DNA from: Haliscomenobacter sp.
GTDB lineage: Bacteria; Bacteroidota; Bacteroidia; Chitinophagales; Saprospiraceae
Assembly: GCA_016713275.1 (NCBI GenBank)
Contig: JADJPL010000010.1
Span: forward strand, 186,001 to 250,000
Direction of reading: 5' to 3'
DNA: 64,000 nt
Below the pieces are notes generated by a model that was not told where the DNA came from, made no database searches, and saw only the letters and a list, made by a program, of their open reading frames with translations. Positions within the stretch are counted from its first letter, which is position 1; each line of letters starts with the position of its first letter. Positions 28,665 to 37,639 of this stretch are shown here, one piece after another. A program made the translations under genes and the position numbers.

Positions 28665-29477
28665 ATGGATGCCTTGTCTCTAAACCGGCCGCTTGGTCTG
28701 GCGTTTTCGGGCGGCGGCGCCAGGGGCGCATACCAAATAGGCGTATGGAAAGCGCTGGAGGAAGCGGGCCTGGTTTTGGGCGTTGGCGCTGTGACCGGAG
28801 CTTCCGTTGGCGCAATCAATGGGGCGCTGTTTTGTATGGGCAACTGGGGCTATGCCCATGATCTTTGGACCAAAGGAGACGCGTCCCTGGTATTTGACCA
28901 ATTGCGGGAGCATAAAGATAAAGGACTGAAAAACCTGGCGTTGGCAATGGCCGCCGACTATGTAAAAAACCGCGGGCTCCGGGTGAATACCCTTCGGGAG
29001 ACCCTGAGCCGGGCTTTGGACGAGCCCGCTATCCGGCAGGCAGCCGCCCGGTTTGGGCTGGTGGTGTATAATCAAAATAACAGGGTAGGGGAGTATTGGT
29101 TTGTGAAAGAAATCCCACCTGGTTTCTTATCGGATTTTGTGCTGGCCAGCGCTTCTTTCCCCCTGTTTCAACCCTGCAGGATCAACGGGCAACAGTACCG
29201 GGATGGCGGACTGGCCGACCTGATCCCGTACCCTATGGCATTCAGCAGCCCTGGGATCCGTCGGGTCATCGGAATCGACGTATCGGTAGGAACCCGGATT
29301 TTGCCCACTTACCGCATCCGGAGGCGGGAGTACGCCAACCGGTTGCTGCTGATTCGACCTTCGCAAAGACTACCCCTGCCTTTGAATTTTTCCCAACAGG
29401 CAATCCGGTACCAGATTCAGATCGGCGTTCAGGATGGACGAAAAGCTATCCAAGCCAATCTACCTTTTTTTATTTGA
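28665..29477 (+). CDS. Patatin-like phospholipase
   Basis: 270 residues from the ATG at 28665. It has the Ser-Asp dyad layout: the oxyanion loop GGGARGAYQIG (~16-26), nucleophile Ser47 in GASVG, and Asp180 in DGGLAD. The protein is a lone patatin domain with no signal peptide or added domain, so it is likely cytosolic acting on membrane lipids. Patatins serve in lipid turnover and also as effectors in some anti-phage systems. Divergent placement opposite an EAD-CHAT gene is suggestive only; no nucleotidyltransferase sensor is nearby. Confidence 0.9.
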   Translation: MDALSLNRPLGLAFSGGGARGAYQIGVWKALEEAGLVLGVGAVTGASVGAINGALFCMGNWGYAHDLWTKGDASLVFDQLREHKDKGLKNLALAMAADYVKNRGLRVNTLRETLSRALDEPAIRQAAARFGLVVYNQNNRVGEYWFVKEIPPGFLSDFVLASASFPLFQPCRINGQQYRDGGLADLIPYPMAFSSPGIRRVIGIDVSVGTRILPTYRIRRREYANRLLLIRPSQRLPLPLNFSQQAIRYQIQIGVQDGRKAIQANLPFFI

Positions 29478-29611
29478 ATTTTACTCAGATGAAAAATTCT
29501 TTTCAATTATTCGTTTTCAAATACACAAACCAAACAATTAGAGGGTAGGGGAGACTTGGAATTGTGCGCCAAGGTTAGTTATTTTACCATTCATCCTTAA
29601 AACCCAATAAC

Positions 29612-29971
29612 ATGGATATGACGTTTATGTACGGCCTGATTGGCGGATTGATCCCGGATGCGATCCGGATCATCAATAATCGGTACAACCCGGTTCTGCC
29701 GGAATACCTGAAATCGCCCAGTTTTTACATCGGAACCCTGCTCCTGGTCGTGCTCGGGGGAGGATCGGCGTATCTGCTTCAAGCAGACTCCGTAGTCGAT
29801 GCCCTGGCGATGGGGTATTCGGCGCCTCAGATCGTCTCGTCGGTGTTGCAGCAAAAAGCGAACCTCATCGCGCCTCCGGTGGATGGAGGAGATACCGGTA
29901 CGAGAGGAGGGCCAACCTTATTTGAAACAGAAACCAAGAAACCCTCGATGCGCGGGTGGTGGGGAATGTAA
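29612..29971 (+). CDS. Small membrane protein of unknown function, first gene of the PTPS-GT operon
   Basis: 119 residues. Two hydrophobic segments (~5-20, ~38-56), the second VVLGGGSAYLLQA, flank a polar loop. The C-terminal half is soluble with a Gly/Thr/Pro-rich stretch (PPVDGGDTGTRGGP). Not recognised. Its stop lies 5 bp before the PTPS-like start, so it is probably in the same transcript. A membrane anchor or transport role for the pathway product is speculation. Confidence 0.65.
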   Translation: MDMTFMYGLIGGLIPDAIRIINNRYNPVLPEYLKSPSFYIGTLLLVVLGGGSAYLLQADSVVDALAMGYSAPQIVSSVLQQKANLIAPPVDGGDTGTRGGPTLFETETKKPSMRGWWGM

Positions 29972-29976
29972 TCGAA

Positions 29977-30372
29977 ATGCCCATGTTTACAGTAGCCGTA
30001 CGGAGGCATGTCATGGTGGCGCATTCGCTGAAGGATCCGGTGTTTGGTCCTGCGCAGAAACTGCATGGGGCCACCTATGTTGTCGACGCCGAATTCGGCG
30101 CTGCTCAACTGAGCAAAGCGAATATCGTTCTGGATATTGGTTGGGCGGGGCGTGTTTTGGAACAAGTATTGGCGCCATTGGAATATCAGAATTTGGATGA
30201 ACTTCCGGTATTCGCCGGAATCTTGACCACCACCGAATTCCTTTGCCAATACATACACCGGGAAATCTGCACGAAGGTGGGGGAAGAATTCCAGGGCGAG
30301 CTGAAAGTAACCCTGACGGAATCCCCATCAGCATGGGCTTCCTATGAGGCGCCGGTCCGGAAGGATTCATGA
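29977..30372 (+). CDS. Divergent 6-pyruvoyl-tetrahydropterin synthase/QueD-family protein
   Basis: 131 residues from the ATG at 29977; an in-frame GTG at 29956 would overlap the previous gene. The T-fold pattern is clear: FTVAVRRHVMVAHS, QKLHGATYVVDAEF, IVLDIG, TTTEFLCQYI, and VTLTESPSAWASYE. Known family members use three zinc histidines and a Cys/Asp/His catalytic set. Here His16 and His30 remain, but the third histidine of HGH is Ala32, the cysteine four residues before is Ala26, and LDHxxLN reads LEYQNLD. So it is unlikely to be a normal PTPS or QueD. ATGA overlap with the glycosyltransferase indicates coupled translation. Confidence 0.82.
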   Translation: MPMFTVAVRRHVMVAHSLKDPVFGPAQKLHGATYVVDAEFGAAQLSKANIVLDIGWAGRVLEQVLAPLEYQNLDELPVFAGILTTTEFLCQYIHREICTKVGEEFQGELKVTLTESPSAWASYEAPVRKDS

Positions 30373-31370
30373 CGCCAGAGATTTTTTTTATTGCCCCGCA
30401 TCCTTTGGCGTTTACCTCAGGAGGAAATCGCTACAATACGCAACTAATTGGCGCTTTGAGGCTGTCGGGTTGGAAGGTGCGCCGGTTCAGCCCGACAGAC
30501 CCCGAAATCAAAAAGACTCCTCCGGGCAGTTTGTTTGTCGTCGACTTGATCTATCGGGATGCGTTATTGGAGGGGGGCTTTGAATTGCCTCCCCATTCCA
30601 GATGGGCCGCTTTGGTGCATTATCTTCCCGAGCTGGATCGTCCGGGAATTTATGCGGATCCCTCCTGGGCCTCTTTATTTGATTTGCTGTTGTTCCCTTC
30701 CGAATTTCTTCGCAGGCGGTTCGGGGATCTTTATCCGGATTCGACTGCTGCCGCTTTCGTTCTGCCGCCAATACTTACCAATCTGTTTTGGCCGGAGGCC
30801 GCCCTTGAGCCTGCCACGGAAACGAAATTAGTGGTTGCAGGCAATTACCTCCCCGTAAAAGGCATTTTGGAGTTTTTGGAACAACTGGCCCAGGTTCTTG
30901 ATCCGGGGCCGCCTTTTACAATCGAGGTATTTGGGTCCATTTTAGACAAGGCCTATTGGCGCGCCTGCCAGGAGGTAGTCGAGGAATCCCCTTCGCTGTG
31001 CCACAGGGTTATTTTAAATGCGGCCATAAGCAGATCCAGGCTTCTGGCTACGCTGTCGGATGCCTCTGCATTGGTTTCTCCCTCGTCTTTTGAATCCTTT
31101 GGCATGGCCATTGCAGAAGCCATGTGCCTAAAGCGGCCTGTATTGGCTTTAAGCGGAGGGAATGTGCCCTACCTGGTATCCTCCTATCCAGGCGCCAAGC
31201 TATTCGATCAGATGGGGGCATTGGCTTTTTGCACGAAAGAACTCATCCAAAATCCCTCCATCGCCAAGGAATATTACGCCGACGTGCGAAAAGCGCCTTT
31301 TGATTCACGCCCGTTTTCTCCGGACCAGGTAATCCGTCAATGGGATTGGATTATGGATCATTTTTGGTGA
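30369..31370 (+). CDS. GT4-type glycosyltransferase coupled to the PTPS-like gene
   Basis: 333 residues, GT-B fold. The N-terminal half has PHPLAFTSGGNRYNTQL, matching the SGGNxY segment of some donor-independent GT4 N-domains. The C-terminal half carries LVVAGNYLPVKGILEFL, SDASALVSPSSFESFGMAIAEAM (EX7E-type region) and LALSGGNVPYL. It starts within the stop of the PTPS-like gene (ATGA). By memory, a similar PTPS-like/SGGNxY-glycosyltransferase pair recurs in actinobacterial clusters of unknown product. The acceptor is probably a small molecule rather than a polysaccharide; that is inference. Its 3' end overlaps the convergent sulfatase gene by 20 bp. Confidence 0.85.
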   Translation: MTPEIFFIAPHPLAFTSGGNRYNTQLIGALRLSGWKVRRFSPTDPEIKKTPPGSLFVVDLIYRDALLEGGFELPPHSRWAALVHYLPELDRPGIYADPSWASLFDLLLFPSEFLRRRFGDLYPDSTAAAFVLPPILTNLFWPEAALEPATETKLVVAGNYLPVKGILEFLEQLAQVLDPGPPFTIEVFGSILDKAYWRACQEVVEESPSLCHRVILNAAISRSRLLATLSDASALVSPSSFESFGMAIAEAMCLKRPVLALSGGNVPYLVSSYPGAKLFDQMGALAFCTKELIQNPSIAKEYYADVRKAPFDSRPFSPDQVIRQWDWIMDHFW

Positions 31371-33156
31371 CACCCCCTTCTTCCTTGATTCCTTCCGGCT
31401 GAATCCGGAGCTCTTGGCAGTCCGGTAGCCCGTACACGTTCAGCAAATGCCGTACCAATCTGGAATAGAGCCCGGCATGGTTCCAATAAGGGGCTTGTTT
31501 GGGGTGGACGAGGAGGCCCGGGGTGAGCCCTTCCTTTAAAAAAGGAGCTATAAAATCAGGGTCTTTGGATATAAAATGCAGAGGGGTGGCGTATTTGTCG
31601 TACTTCCCTTCAAGCAAATACTCCAGAGCCCCCGGCTGGTGATCGCCAACAAGGATAAAAATATCGTCAGGCGCTCCTTCCTGAAGGATAAATTCCACCC
31701 AGCTTTCTAATGCATACCGGGCATTCTGACCATATCGATCCAGCAGCGTGCCGGACAAAGGATTCGCGTATTGGGAAGGGTTGGGCACGAAATGATTGAG
31801 GTCTTGCCACTTGGGTAGAATAGGAGGAGGAGTGTAGAATGGGCCATGGGTACTGGTCGTAATGAAAAACACGAAACCAGGCGCCTTTTGCCGGTTCCGG
31901 ATGAATTCTTTGTAATACCCTCCGGCATATGGGTCGGGGATTCCTCCCAAGCCGTTATACGAATATCCCTGGTAGGGAATTTTGTGGAAAAAGAGGAGGG
32001 TATCGTACCTCCAAAAAGCGTTTATCGAGTCTTCCGGAATGAGTTGAATGGTCGCGTCATTGCTTTTCATCGTACTGAGCCAGGTCGTGTGGTATCCCTG
32101 GGTGTTAAAGAACTGGACCATGTGCGGGAATCGAAACCTGGATTCCAAAAGGGCATTGTAGCTGCGTTGATTATCGATGGAAACGCCGGTCAGCCCGCTG
32201 GTAAAACTCAACCAGGACCTACCCCCCATCACTGGCGACCGGCTGTAGGTTGAGGCGCTATGCCACCCTGCATTGCTGAGTTTATCTCCCAGCCGGAGGG
32301 CAAGATCCTGTTGTTGATCCGCAATCCCTTCCCCAAAATAGGCGAGCGCGCCGTAGGATTCCAGAAACAACAGCCACACATTATTTTTTTTTCGCAGCTG
32401 GCATTTTAAACCTGGTCCATAAGCCGATTGGATCTGTCTGTAGTGGGCGTGAAACGCGTTGGTTACTATACCGCTTCTGCGAACTTTAGGCGAAAGCCAT
32501 TGGATGTTCAACAGATCCGTTTCCAGGTATTCTTTGAATTCCAGGGTGCTGAAAAGGGTGAACAGTGAAAGCCCTGCCAACGGCGCCCACCACCACCACC
32601 ATTTTCGGTAGGCTTCCAATGCCCTAAAAAGTTGCCTGACCCCCAAAACCGCCAGCATCACGCACAGCAGAATTCCTGCGATCAAAAGAAAGGCATTTGC
32701 TGCAGTAGCTAGCCCGGCGCTTTGAAGAAATACCGGTAGCACTTCTCGGATAAGTATCCAGTCGTCAATGAAAACCGGATGTATCCCGTACACGACCCGG
32801 TAGCCTTCGAGGTATACCTGATAGAAAAAAGCTAATGGATAAAAAAGATAGAGGGAAAACTTAATCCCCTGGCGCACCAAAGGAATCCGATAAAAAAGAA
32901 GCGCCGCGAAACAAAGCAAAAAAAACTCGGCGACTATTCGAAACGGATGGTGGTTGCCGTTCAGAAAGACCGCTTCTTTCCATCCATACCGTTCGGCTGA
33001 TATGCCTGAAAACGGGAGCAGATACGATTCCGGCCGGTGCAGGAAAAAACCGGGGAGAAACAAAATCACCTGAAGAAAAAAACCCAAAAAGAAGTTCCGG
33101 GCTTCTTTAAGGGAGGGTGTTGGCGCGTTCAAAACAAAGCAGGATTTGAAAATCAT
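31351..33156 (-). CDS. LTA-synthase-like/sulfatase-fold membrane protein
   Basis: 601 residues. Five or so N-terminal transmembrane helices (to ~210) precede an alkaline-phosphatase-superfamily catalytic domain: metal ligand in VWLLFLESYG, nucleophile region GGRSWLSFTSG, ITTSTHGPFYTPP, and LVGDHQPG. Homologues transfer phosphoglycerol, phosphoethanolamine or similar groups to envelope glycans or lipids. The donor and acceptor cannot be told here. Convergent with the glycosyltransferase; the overlap is 20 bp. Confidence 0.87.
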   Translation of the reverse strand: MIFKSCFVLNAPTPSLKEARNFFLGFFLQVILFLPGFFLHRPESYLLPFSGISAERYGWKEAVFLNGNHHPFRIVAEFFLLCFAALLFYRIPLVRQGIKFSLYLFYPLAFFYQVYLEGYRVVYGIHPVFIDDWILIREVLPVFLQSAGLATAANAFLLIAGILLCVMLAVLGVRQLFRALEAYRKWWWWWAPLAGLSLFTLFSTLEFKEYLETDLLNIQWLSPKVRRSGIVTNAFHAHYRQIQSAYGPGLKCQLRKKNNVWLLFLESYGALAYFGEGIADQQQDLALRLGDKLSNAGWHSASTYSRSPVMGGRSWLSFTSGLTGVSIDNQRSYNALLESRFRFPHMVQFFNTQGYHTTWLSTMKSNDATIQLIPEDSINAFWRYDTLLFFHKIPYQGYSYNGLGGIPDPYAGGYYKEFIRNRQKAPGFVFFITTSTHGPFYTPPPILPKWQDLNHFVPNPSQYANPLSGTLLDRYGQNARYALESWVEFILQEGAPDDIFILVGDHQPGALEYLLEGKYDKYATPLHFISKDPDFIAPFLKEGLTPGLLVHPKQAPYWNHAGLYSRLVRHLLNVYGLPDCQELRIQPEGIKEEGGVTKNDP

Positions 33157-33308
33157 TCAAACCTTAAAACTAGCGAAAAACAATAGTTCAGGACTATTTT
33201 CCACTAAAAATCACCTTCCCGGAACAACCGTAATGCAATTTGGTAAGGTGGATTGCATTTGAAACGGGCGTTCCGGGAAGGCCGAACGCGTATTAAAGTG
33301 AACGTCGC

Positions 33309-33756
33309 TTAGTGGTGACCGCCGCCTACTTCCATGACGCTATGAAATACGTCGTGCAGTTTGGTGATCGCGTCGGTCAGCGCTTGATCCGAAGCATTGG
33401 ATTTCACCATGTCGGCCAGGTTCTTTGACCCATCCGCCAGGTTTTTTGAGAATGGCTTCTACGCCTTTGCCCTTCATTCCAGATGGAAGTTCGGCTTTGG
33501 CCCATGCGGTAGCCTTGTCTGCCATTGTAGCTGCATTGGCCTTCAAAGGCGCCAGATTGCCTTCTTCCGCAGGATGGAAGGTAGAAGACATGACAGAGTG
33601 GAACCCGTCCAGGTTTTTATTCCATGCAACCATCAACGGATCGGAAGCAGCGGCCGTGCTGGCGGTGTCCTGCATTTTCTTGGTGGTGTCGCAGGCGGAA
33701 ACGAGCAGCATCATGCTTGCTGCAACAACGATGAAGGTAAAAACTGATTTTTTCAT
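33309..33756 (-). CDS. Small lipoprotein (one frame break)
   Basis: 148 residues after removing one T from the T6 run at 33442-33447. The signal peptide ends in lipobox LVSAC followed by DTTKKMQ. The repaired tail reads LADGSKNLADMVKSNAS...DVFHSVMEVGGGHH, a helical pattern; unrepaired, it runs into a basic nonsense tail ending at 33340. Function unknown; the helical layout resembles small cytochrome-b562-like bundles, but I cannot confirm that. A TATTTTTG promoter box lies 20 bp upstream of the ATG. Confidence 0.7.
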
Positions 33757-33775
33757 AGGAATTCATTTTGGTGGC

Positions 33776-33783
33776 CAAAAATA
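33776..33783 (-). promoter_or_regulatory. Bacteroidota -7 promoter box (TATTTTTG)
   Basis: TATTTTTG on the minus strand, 20 bp upstream of the small lipoprotein ATG at 33756. folE on the same strand ends 48 bp further upstream, so this would give the lipoprotein its own promoter. Confidence 0.45.
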
Positions 33784-33830
33784 GATCAGGAATTGCAACG
33801 GTTAGGTGAGTTTTGTCAATATTAACATTT

Positions 33831-34487
33831 TTATTGCAGGAGGCCTGGCAGCTTTGATGAGGGACAACAGTCCAGGAATTCTTTGCGAACCAATGGATCT
33901 TCAAAACAGCCCCCGTAATCGATGGTGTAGGTGCTGCAATGCGGGTCCTCAATGCCTCTGGCTGTGACGCACAAATGCACCGCATCAATGACTACGATGA
34001 CGTCCTGGGTTTGCAGCGCTTCCTGGAGAGCGATAAGAATCTGACGGGTGAGGCGTTCCTGAACCTGGGGCCTCCGGCAATAATAGTCGACAATCCGGTT
34101 GAGCTTGGACAGTCCAATGATTCGTCCGCTGGAATAATACCCTACATGGGCATGACCGAGAATTGGGAGAAAGTGGTGCTCGCAGGTGGATTTGACGAGG
34201 ATATTCTTTTCAATCAGCACCCGGTTGTACTGGTAATGATTGTCAAAGGTCGAAATATCAGGAGCCGCCGCCGGGTCCAGGCCTTTGAACAGCTCGGAGA
34301 CATACATCTTGGCAACCCGGACGGGAGTACCTTTCAGGCTGTCATCCTCCAGATCGAGCCCCAGGGTTTCCATGATTGTAACGAATGCAGCAGCAATCCG
34401 GTCAATTTTTTCCTGCTCGCTCAGAAAAGGAGCGTCGGTCCGCACCGGCTGCCGGATTCCTTTTTCCTGATGTTCTTTATTCTTCAT
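33831..34487 (-). CDS. folE: GTP cyclohydrolase I
   Basis: 218 residues, type I FolE. It converts GTP to 7,8-dihydroneopterin triphosphate, the entry to folate and other pterins. Zinc ligands: Cys and His in STCEHHFLPI and the second cysteine in VHLCVTARG. Other landmarks: GLSKLNRIVDYYCRRPQVQERLT and DVIVVIDAVH. The distance to the PTPS-like gene (about 3.5 kb, opposite strand) makes a shared pathway possible but unproven; folE is also expected for folate synthesis. Confidence 0.96.
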   Translation of the reverse strand: MKNKEHQEKGIRQPVRTDAPFLSEQEKIDRIAAAFVTIMETLGLDLEDDSLKGTPVRVAKMYVSELFKGLDPAAAPDISTFDNHYQYNRVLIEKNILVKSTCEHHFLPILGHAHVGYYSSGRIIGLSKLNRIVDYYCRRPQVQERLTRQILIALQEALQTQDVIVVIDAVHLCVTARGIEDPHCSTYTIDYGGCFEDPLVRKEFLDCCPSSKLPGLLQ

Positions 34488-34693
34488 CTTACTTCCGGAA
34501 GCCTTTTAGGCTATTTGGAGCCAATATACGGACGAATGGACCGGGAAAAGTAACTTTACGGCCGGTATTTCACTCCGACTTCCGGGATTAACCGTTTGAT
34601 CTGCCTAATCCAGTCATCGGGAGCAGGCTGTATGGATAAAACCGTGGTCAGAAACTTTAATTTTTCTACCTTCCCCCCAAACCTGAAGGATTT

Positions 34694-35560
34694 ATGGGAT
34701 TTAGTAGGAAAACCGCTCCAAGCGGCATGCTGGAGATCCATCTCGCTGTGGCCTTGTTTGGGCTATCCGGCCTTTTTGGTAAGTGGATTGCGCTTCCTGC
34801 CCTGGCAATCGTATTTGGGAGAGTCTTTTTTGCCTTCCTGGCACTTGCCCTGGTGATCAAAAGGCTTGGGATACCGTTCCTGTTGCGAGAGAAGCAGGAT
34901 TATTGGAAAATGGGAGCTCTCGGCCTGCTCTTAGCTGTTCACTGGTTGACTTTTTTTGGATCTATAAGGCAGTCGTCCGTCGCAGTGGGGTTGCTGACCT
35001 TTTCTACCTTTCCCGTTTTCACCGCGCTTCTGGAACCGCTGTTTTTTCGGGCCGACCGGCTTCATTGGAACGATTTTGCGCTCGCTTTGGCGGCTTTGGG
35101 GGGAGTAGCCCTGGTGATTCCGGAGTGGGATCCCCGGGACATGGGATTCCAGGGCGCCATGCTTGGAGTGGTGTCCGGCGCCACCTTCGCTTTACTGACG
35201 ATTCTGAACCGGGCCCTGGTGAGCGCTTATTCCAGCATCCAGATCGCTTTTTACCAGGATTCAACCGCCGCGTTGATTCTGTTGGTCCCGTTTTTGCTTC
35301 TTTCACCCATCCCTTCTCTGAATCAACTGCTTCTCCTGATGGTGCTGGGGACCGTGTTTACCGCATTTTCCCATGCCCTGTTCATTCACGGAATGCGCCA
35401 CGTTCCTGCCAGATCCGCCAGTCTTATTGCAACCCTTGAACCCATCTATGGGATAGCTGCCGCTGCCCTTTTTCTTTCGGAAACACTAACCATAAAGACA
35501 GGAATCGGAGGCAGCGTCATTCTCGGAGTCGCGGTATATGAAACTTTCAGGCGCCGGTAA
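34694..35560 (+). CDS. EamA-family (DMT) transporter
   Basis: 288 residues, ten predicted transmembrane helices arranged as two EamA repeats (~15-145 and ~155-285). Typical segments: LFGLSGLFGKWIALPALAIVFGR-like first helices, SVAVGLLTFSTFPVF, and ARSASLIATLEPIYGIAAA in the second repeat. Drug/metabolite exporters of this type move amino acids or small metabolites; the substrate is unknown. pepD follows after 55 bp. Confidence 0.9.
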   Translation: MGFSRKTAPSGMLEIHLAVALFGLSGLFGKWIALPALAIVFGRVFFAFLALALVIKRLGIPFLLREKQDYWKMGALGLLLAVHWLTFFGSIRQSSVAVGLLTFSTFPVFTALLEPLFFRADRLHWNDFALALAALGGVALVIPEWDPRDMGFQGAMLGVVSGATFALLTILNRALVSAYSSIQIAFYQDSTAALILLVPFLLLSPIPSLNQLLLLMVLGTVFTAFSHALFIHGMRHVPARSASLIATLEPIYGIAAAALFLSETLTIKTGIGGSVILGVAVYETFRRR

Positions 35561-35615
35561 AAAGTCCTTTTTTATTGCCCGCTTTGCCCTAATTTCAAAG
35601 GCAAATTAAGAACTC

Positions 35616-37073
35616 ATGGAAGCCAATCAATCCATCCGGGACCTGGAGCCCCGAGCCCTCTGGAACCACTTTGCCAATCTGAACGACGTACCGCGGGGAT
35701 CTAAAAAAGAGACCCGGGTAACGGAGTTTATCCGAAAATTCGGAGAAAAACTTGGCCTTCCTACCCTGGTAGACCATGCCGGAAATGTGATCATAACCAA
35801 ACCGGGAACTCCTGGTAAAGAAAACCATCCGGTCGTTGTTCTTCAAGGGCACCTGGACATGGTGCACGAGAAAAACGCCGGAACGGAATTCGACTTTGAC
35901 CAGGACGGGATCAAAAGCGTTATCGATGGGGAATGGGTCAAAGCCGAAGGCACTACCCTCGGCGCCGATAACGGAATTGGGGTAGCCGCCATCATGACCC
36001 TCCTGGAAAGCGCGGATATTCCTCATCCTCCCCTGGAGGCTTTATTTACGATTGACGAAGAAACGGGAATGACCGGCGCTAAAGCGCTTCAGGAGGGCAT
36101 CCTGACAGGTAAAATTTTACTGAACCTGGACTCCGAAGAAGACGACGAACTAACCATCGGCTGCGCCGGAGGGTTGGATACTTTTTCTGAGTGGCAATAT
36201 AAGGAAGACGAAGCGCCGGTGCTTCATTCGGCCTTTCAAATCAAAGTAAGCGGTTTGAAAGGGGGGCACTCAGGGGTTGATATCCACCTTGGCCGCGCCA
36301 ACTCCAATAAAATTCTGGTGCGCATGCTCCATAAAACCCAGGAGGGATTTGGGCTGAGACTGGCCTCCTTCGCCGGAGGGAATCTTCGGAACGCCATCCC
36401 TCGCGAAGCGGAAGCGTTGGTTCTGGTTCCCCATGCCATCGAAAAAGTGTATCTGGAGGATTTCCAGCAGCGGGTTTCCGCCATCCTGAATGAATTTGCC
36501 TTTCTTGAGCCCGACATGAAACTGGAAATTTTTCCCACCGATACCCCCATGTATGTCATGGCGGCCCCAGACCAGGAAAAGGCCCTTAGCTGCCTTTACG
36601 CGGTTCCGAATGGCGTGTACCGCATGAGCCCTACGATTCCTGGCCTGGTGGAAACGTCCAATAACCTGGCTAAAGTGGATATTCAAAAGGGAGTATTCTC
36701 GACCCAAAGCCTGCAGCGGAGCTCGGTGGAATCGGGCAAAGAGGACATCGCCTACGCCGTTCGCGCCGCCCTGGAACTGGCAGGAGCAGAGGTTACGCAA
36801 TCCGGTGGGTACCCGGGCTGGGCCCCGGACGCCGATTCCAAAATCCTTCAGGTGCTCGTGGGGACCTACGACCATTTATTCGGGCAGAAACCCAAAGTAG
36901 CCGCATGCCACGCCGGGTTGGAATGCGGAATCATCGGAACGCATTATCCGGGGATGGATATGATTTCCTTCGGGCCCACTATCCGGCATCCGCATTCCCC
37001 GGATGAGAAGGTCCATATTGCCTCTGTGGAGAAGTTTTGGCACTATTTGACGACTATTCTCAACCGCATTTAA
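35616..37073 (+). CDS. pepD: Aminoacyl-histidine dipeptidase (peptidase D, M20 family)
   Basis: 485 residues, the same length as typical PepD. It hydrolyses Xaa-His and other dipeptides in the cytosol with two zinc ions. Ligands are visible in GHLDMVHEK (His, Asp), LGADNGIGVA (Asp), DEETGMTGA (catalytic Glu and ligand Glu), and a C-terminal His near GPTIRHPHSPDE. The lid domain is inserted between. Followed 11 bp later by a small membrane protein, probably co-transcribed. Confidence 0.95.
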   Translation: MEANQSIRDLEPRALWNHFANLNDVPRGSKKETRVTEFIRKFGEKLGLPTLVDHAGNVIITKPGTPGKENHPVVVLQGHLDMVHEKNAGTEFDFDQDGIKSVIDGEWVKAEGTTLGADNGIGVAAIMTLLESADIPHPPLEALFTIDEETGMTGAKALQEGILTGKILLNLDSEEDDELTIGCAGGLDTFSEWQYKEDEAPVLHSAFQIKVSGLKGGHSGVDIHLGRANSNKILVRMLHKTQEGFGLRLASFAGGNLRNAIPREAEALVLVPHAIEKVYLEDFQQRVSAILNEFAFLEPDMKLEIFPTDTPMYVMAAPDQEKALSCLYAVPNGVYRMSPTIPGLVETSNNLAKVDIQKGVFSTQSLQRSSVESGKEDIAYAVRAALELAGAEVTQSGGYPGWAPDADSKILQVLVGTYDHLFGQKPKVAACHAGLECGIIGTHYPGMDMISFGPTIRHPHSPDEKVHIASVEKFWHYLTTILNRI

Positions 37074-37084
37074 TCGTTTTTCCA

Positions 37085-37639
37085 ATGAAACTGCGGGCTT
37101 TCATTACGGAATTGTTCGTAGACCTCCCGTTGGACGAAATCGTCGACGAACTGACGGACTTTGATGAGCGCTTCCAGATTATTTTGCGTAAACACATCGC
37201 CGTGTTGGGCTGGTGGAGTCTGATCAACGTACTTACCGGCCTCGCCGGCATGATTCTGGCAGAAGGACTATGGCGGTATTTTTTCATGATGAATGCCGTC
37301 TGGGGTTTTGTCAACGCCGGAGTTACCCACGTTTTCATCCGCCATACCTTCTACCGGAAGTTCCGGAAAGGGAATATCCTGCAACGGTTTGAAGTGCAAC
37401 GCCATGCAGAAAAGGTGCTCTTGCTGAATATTGGCCTGGATCTGGCCTATATAACGACCGGATTGTACTTAAAAGCGCTCGGCCTGAGTTGCAACACGTT
37501 GTATGCCGATCTGTGGTTCGGCTTTGGCTGGTCGGTCATCCTGCAGGGAGTGTACCTCTTCGTTCAGGACAACGTCTTTCATTACCTCCATTACGTGAAC
37601 ATCAAGAAAGCTAAGCCGTTTATGATGGAAAGGATGTAG
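37085..37639 (+). CDS. DUF6992-like small membrane protein
   Basis: 184 residues from the ATG at 37085; an earlier frame start overlaps pepD. Four transmembrane segments: ~40-58 (WWSLINVLTGLAGMILA), ~62-82, ~108-128 and ~140-160. The pattern with HTFYRKFRKGNILQRFE and VYLFVQDNVFHYLH fits a Bacteroidota membrane family I recall as DUF6992; function unknown. The last four codons lie inside a purine-rich 9-bp repeat array. Confidence 0.75.
   Translation: MKLRAFITELFVDLPLDEIVDELTDFDERFQIILRKHIAVLGWWSLINVLTGLAGMILAEGLWRYFFMMNAVWGFVNAGVTHVFIRHTFYRKFRKGNILQRFEVQRHAEKVLLLNIGLDLAYITTGLYLKALGLSCNTLYADLWFGFGWSVILQGVYLFVQDNVFHYLHYVNIKKAKPFMMERM

Noticed and set aside
28665..31370. CBASS-type anti-phage operon based on the patatin
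   Set aside because: No CD-NTase, no ubiquitin-like or TRIP13-like accessory genes; the following genes are PTPS-like and glycosyltransferase.
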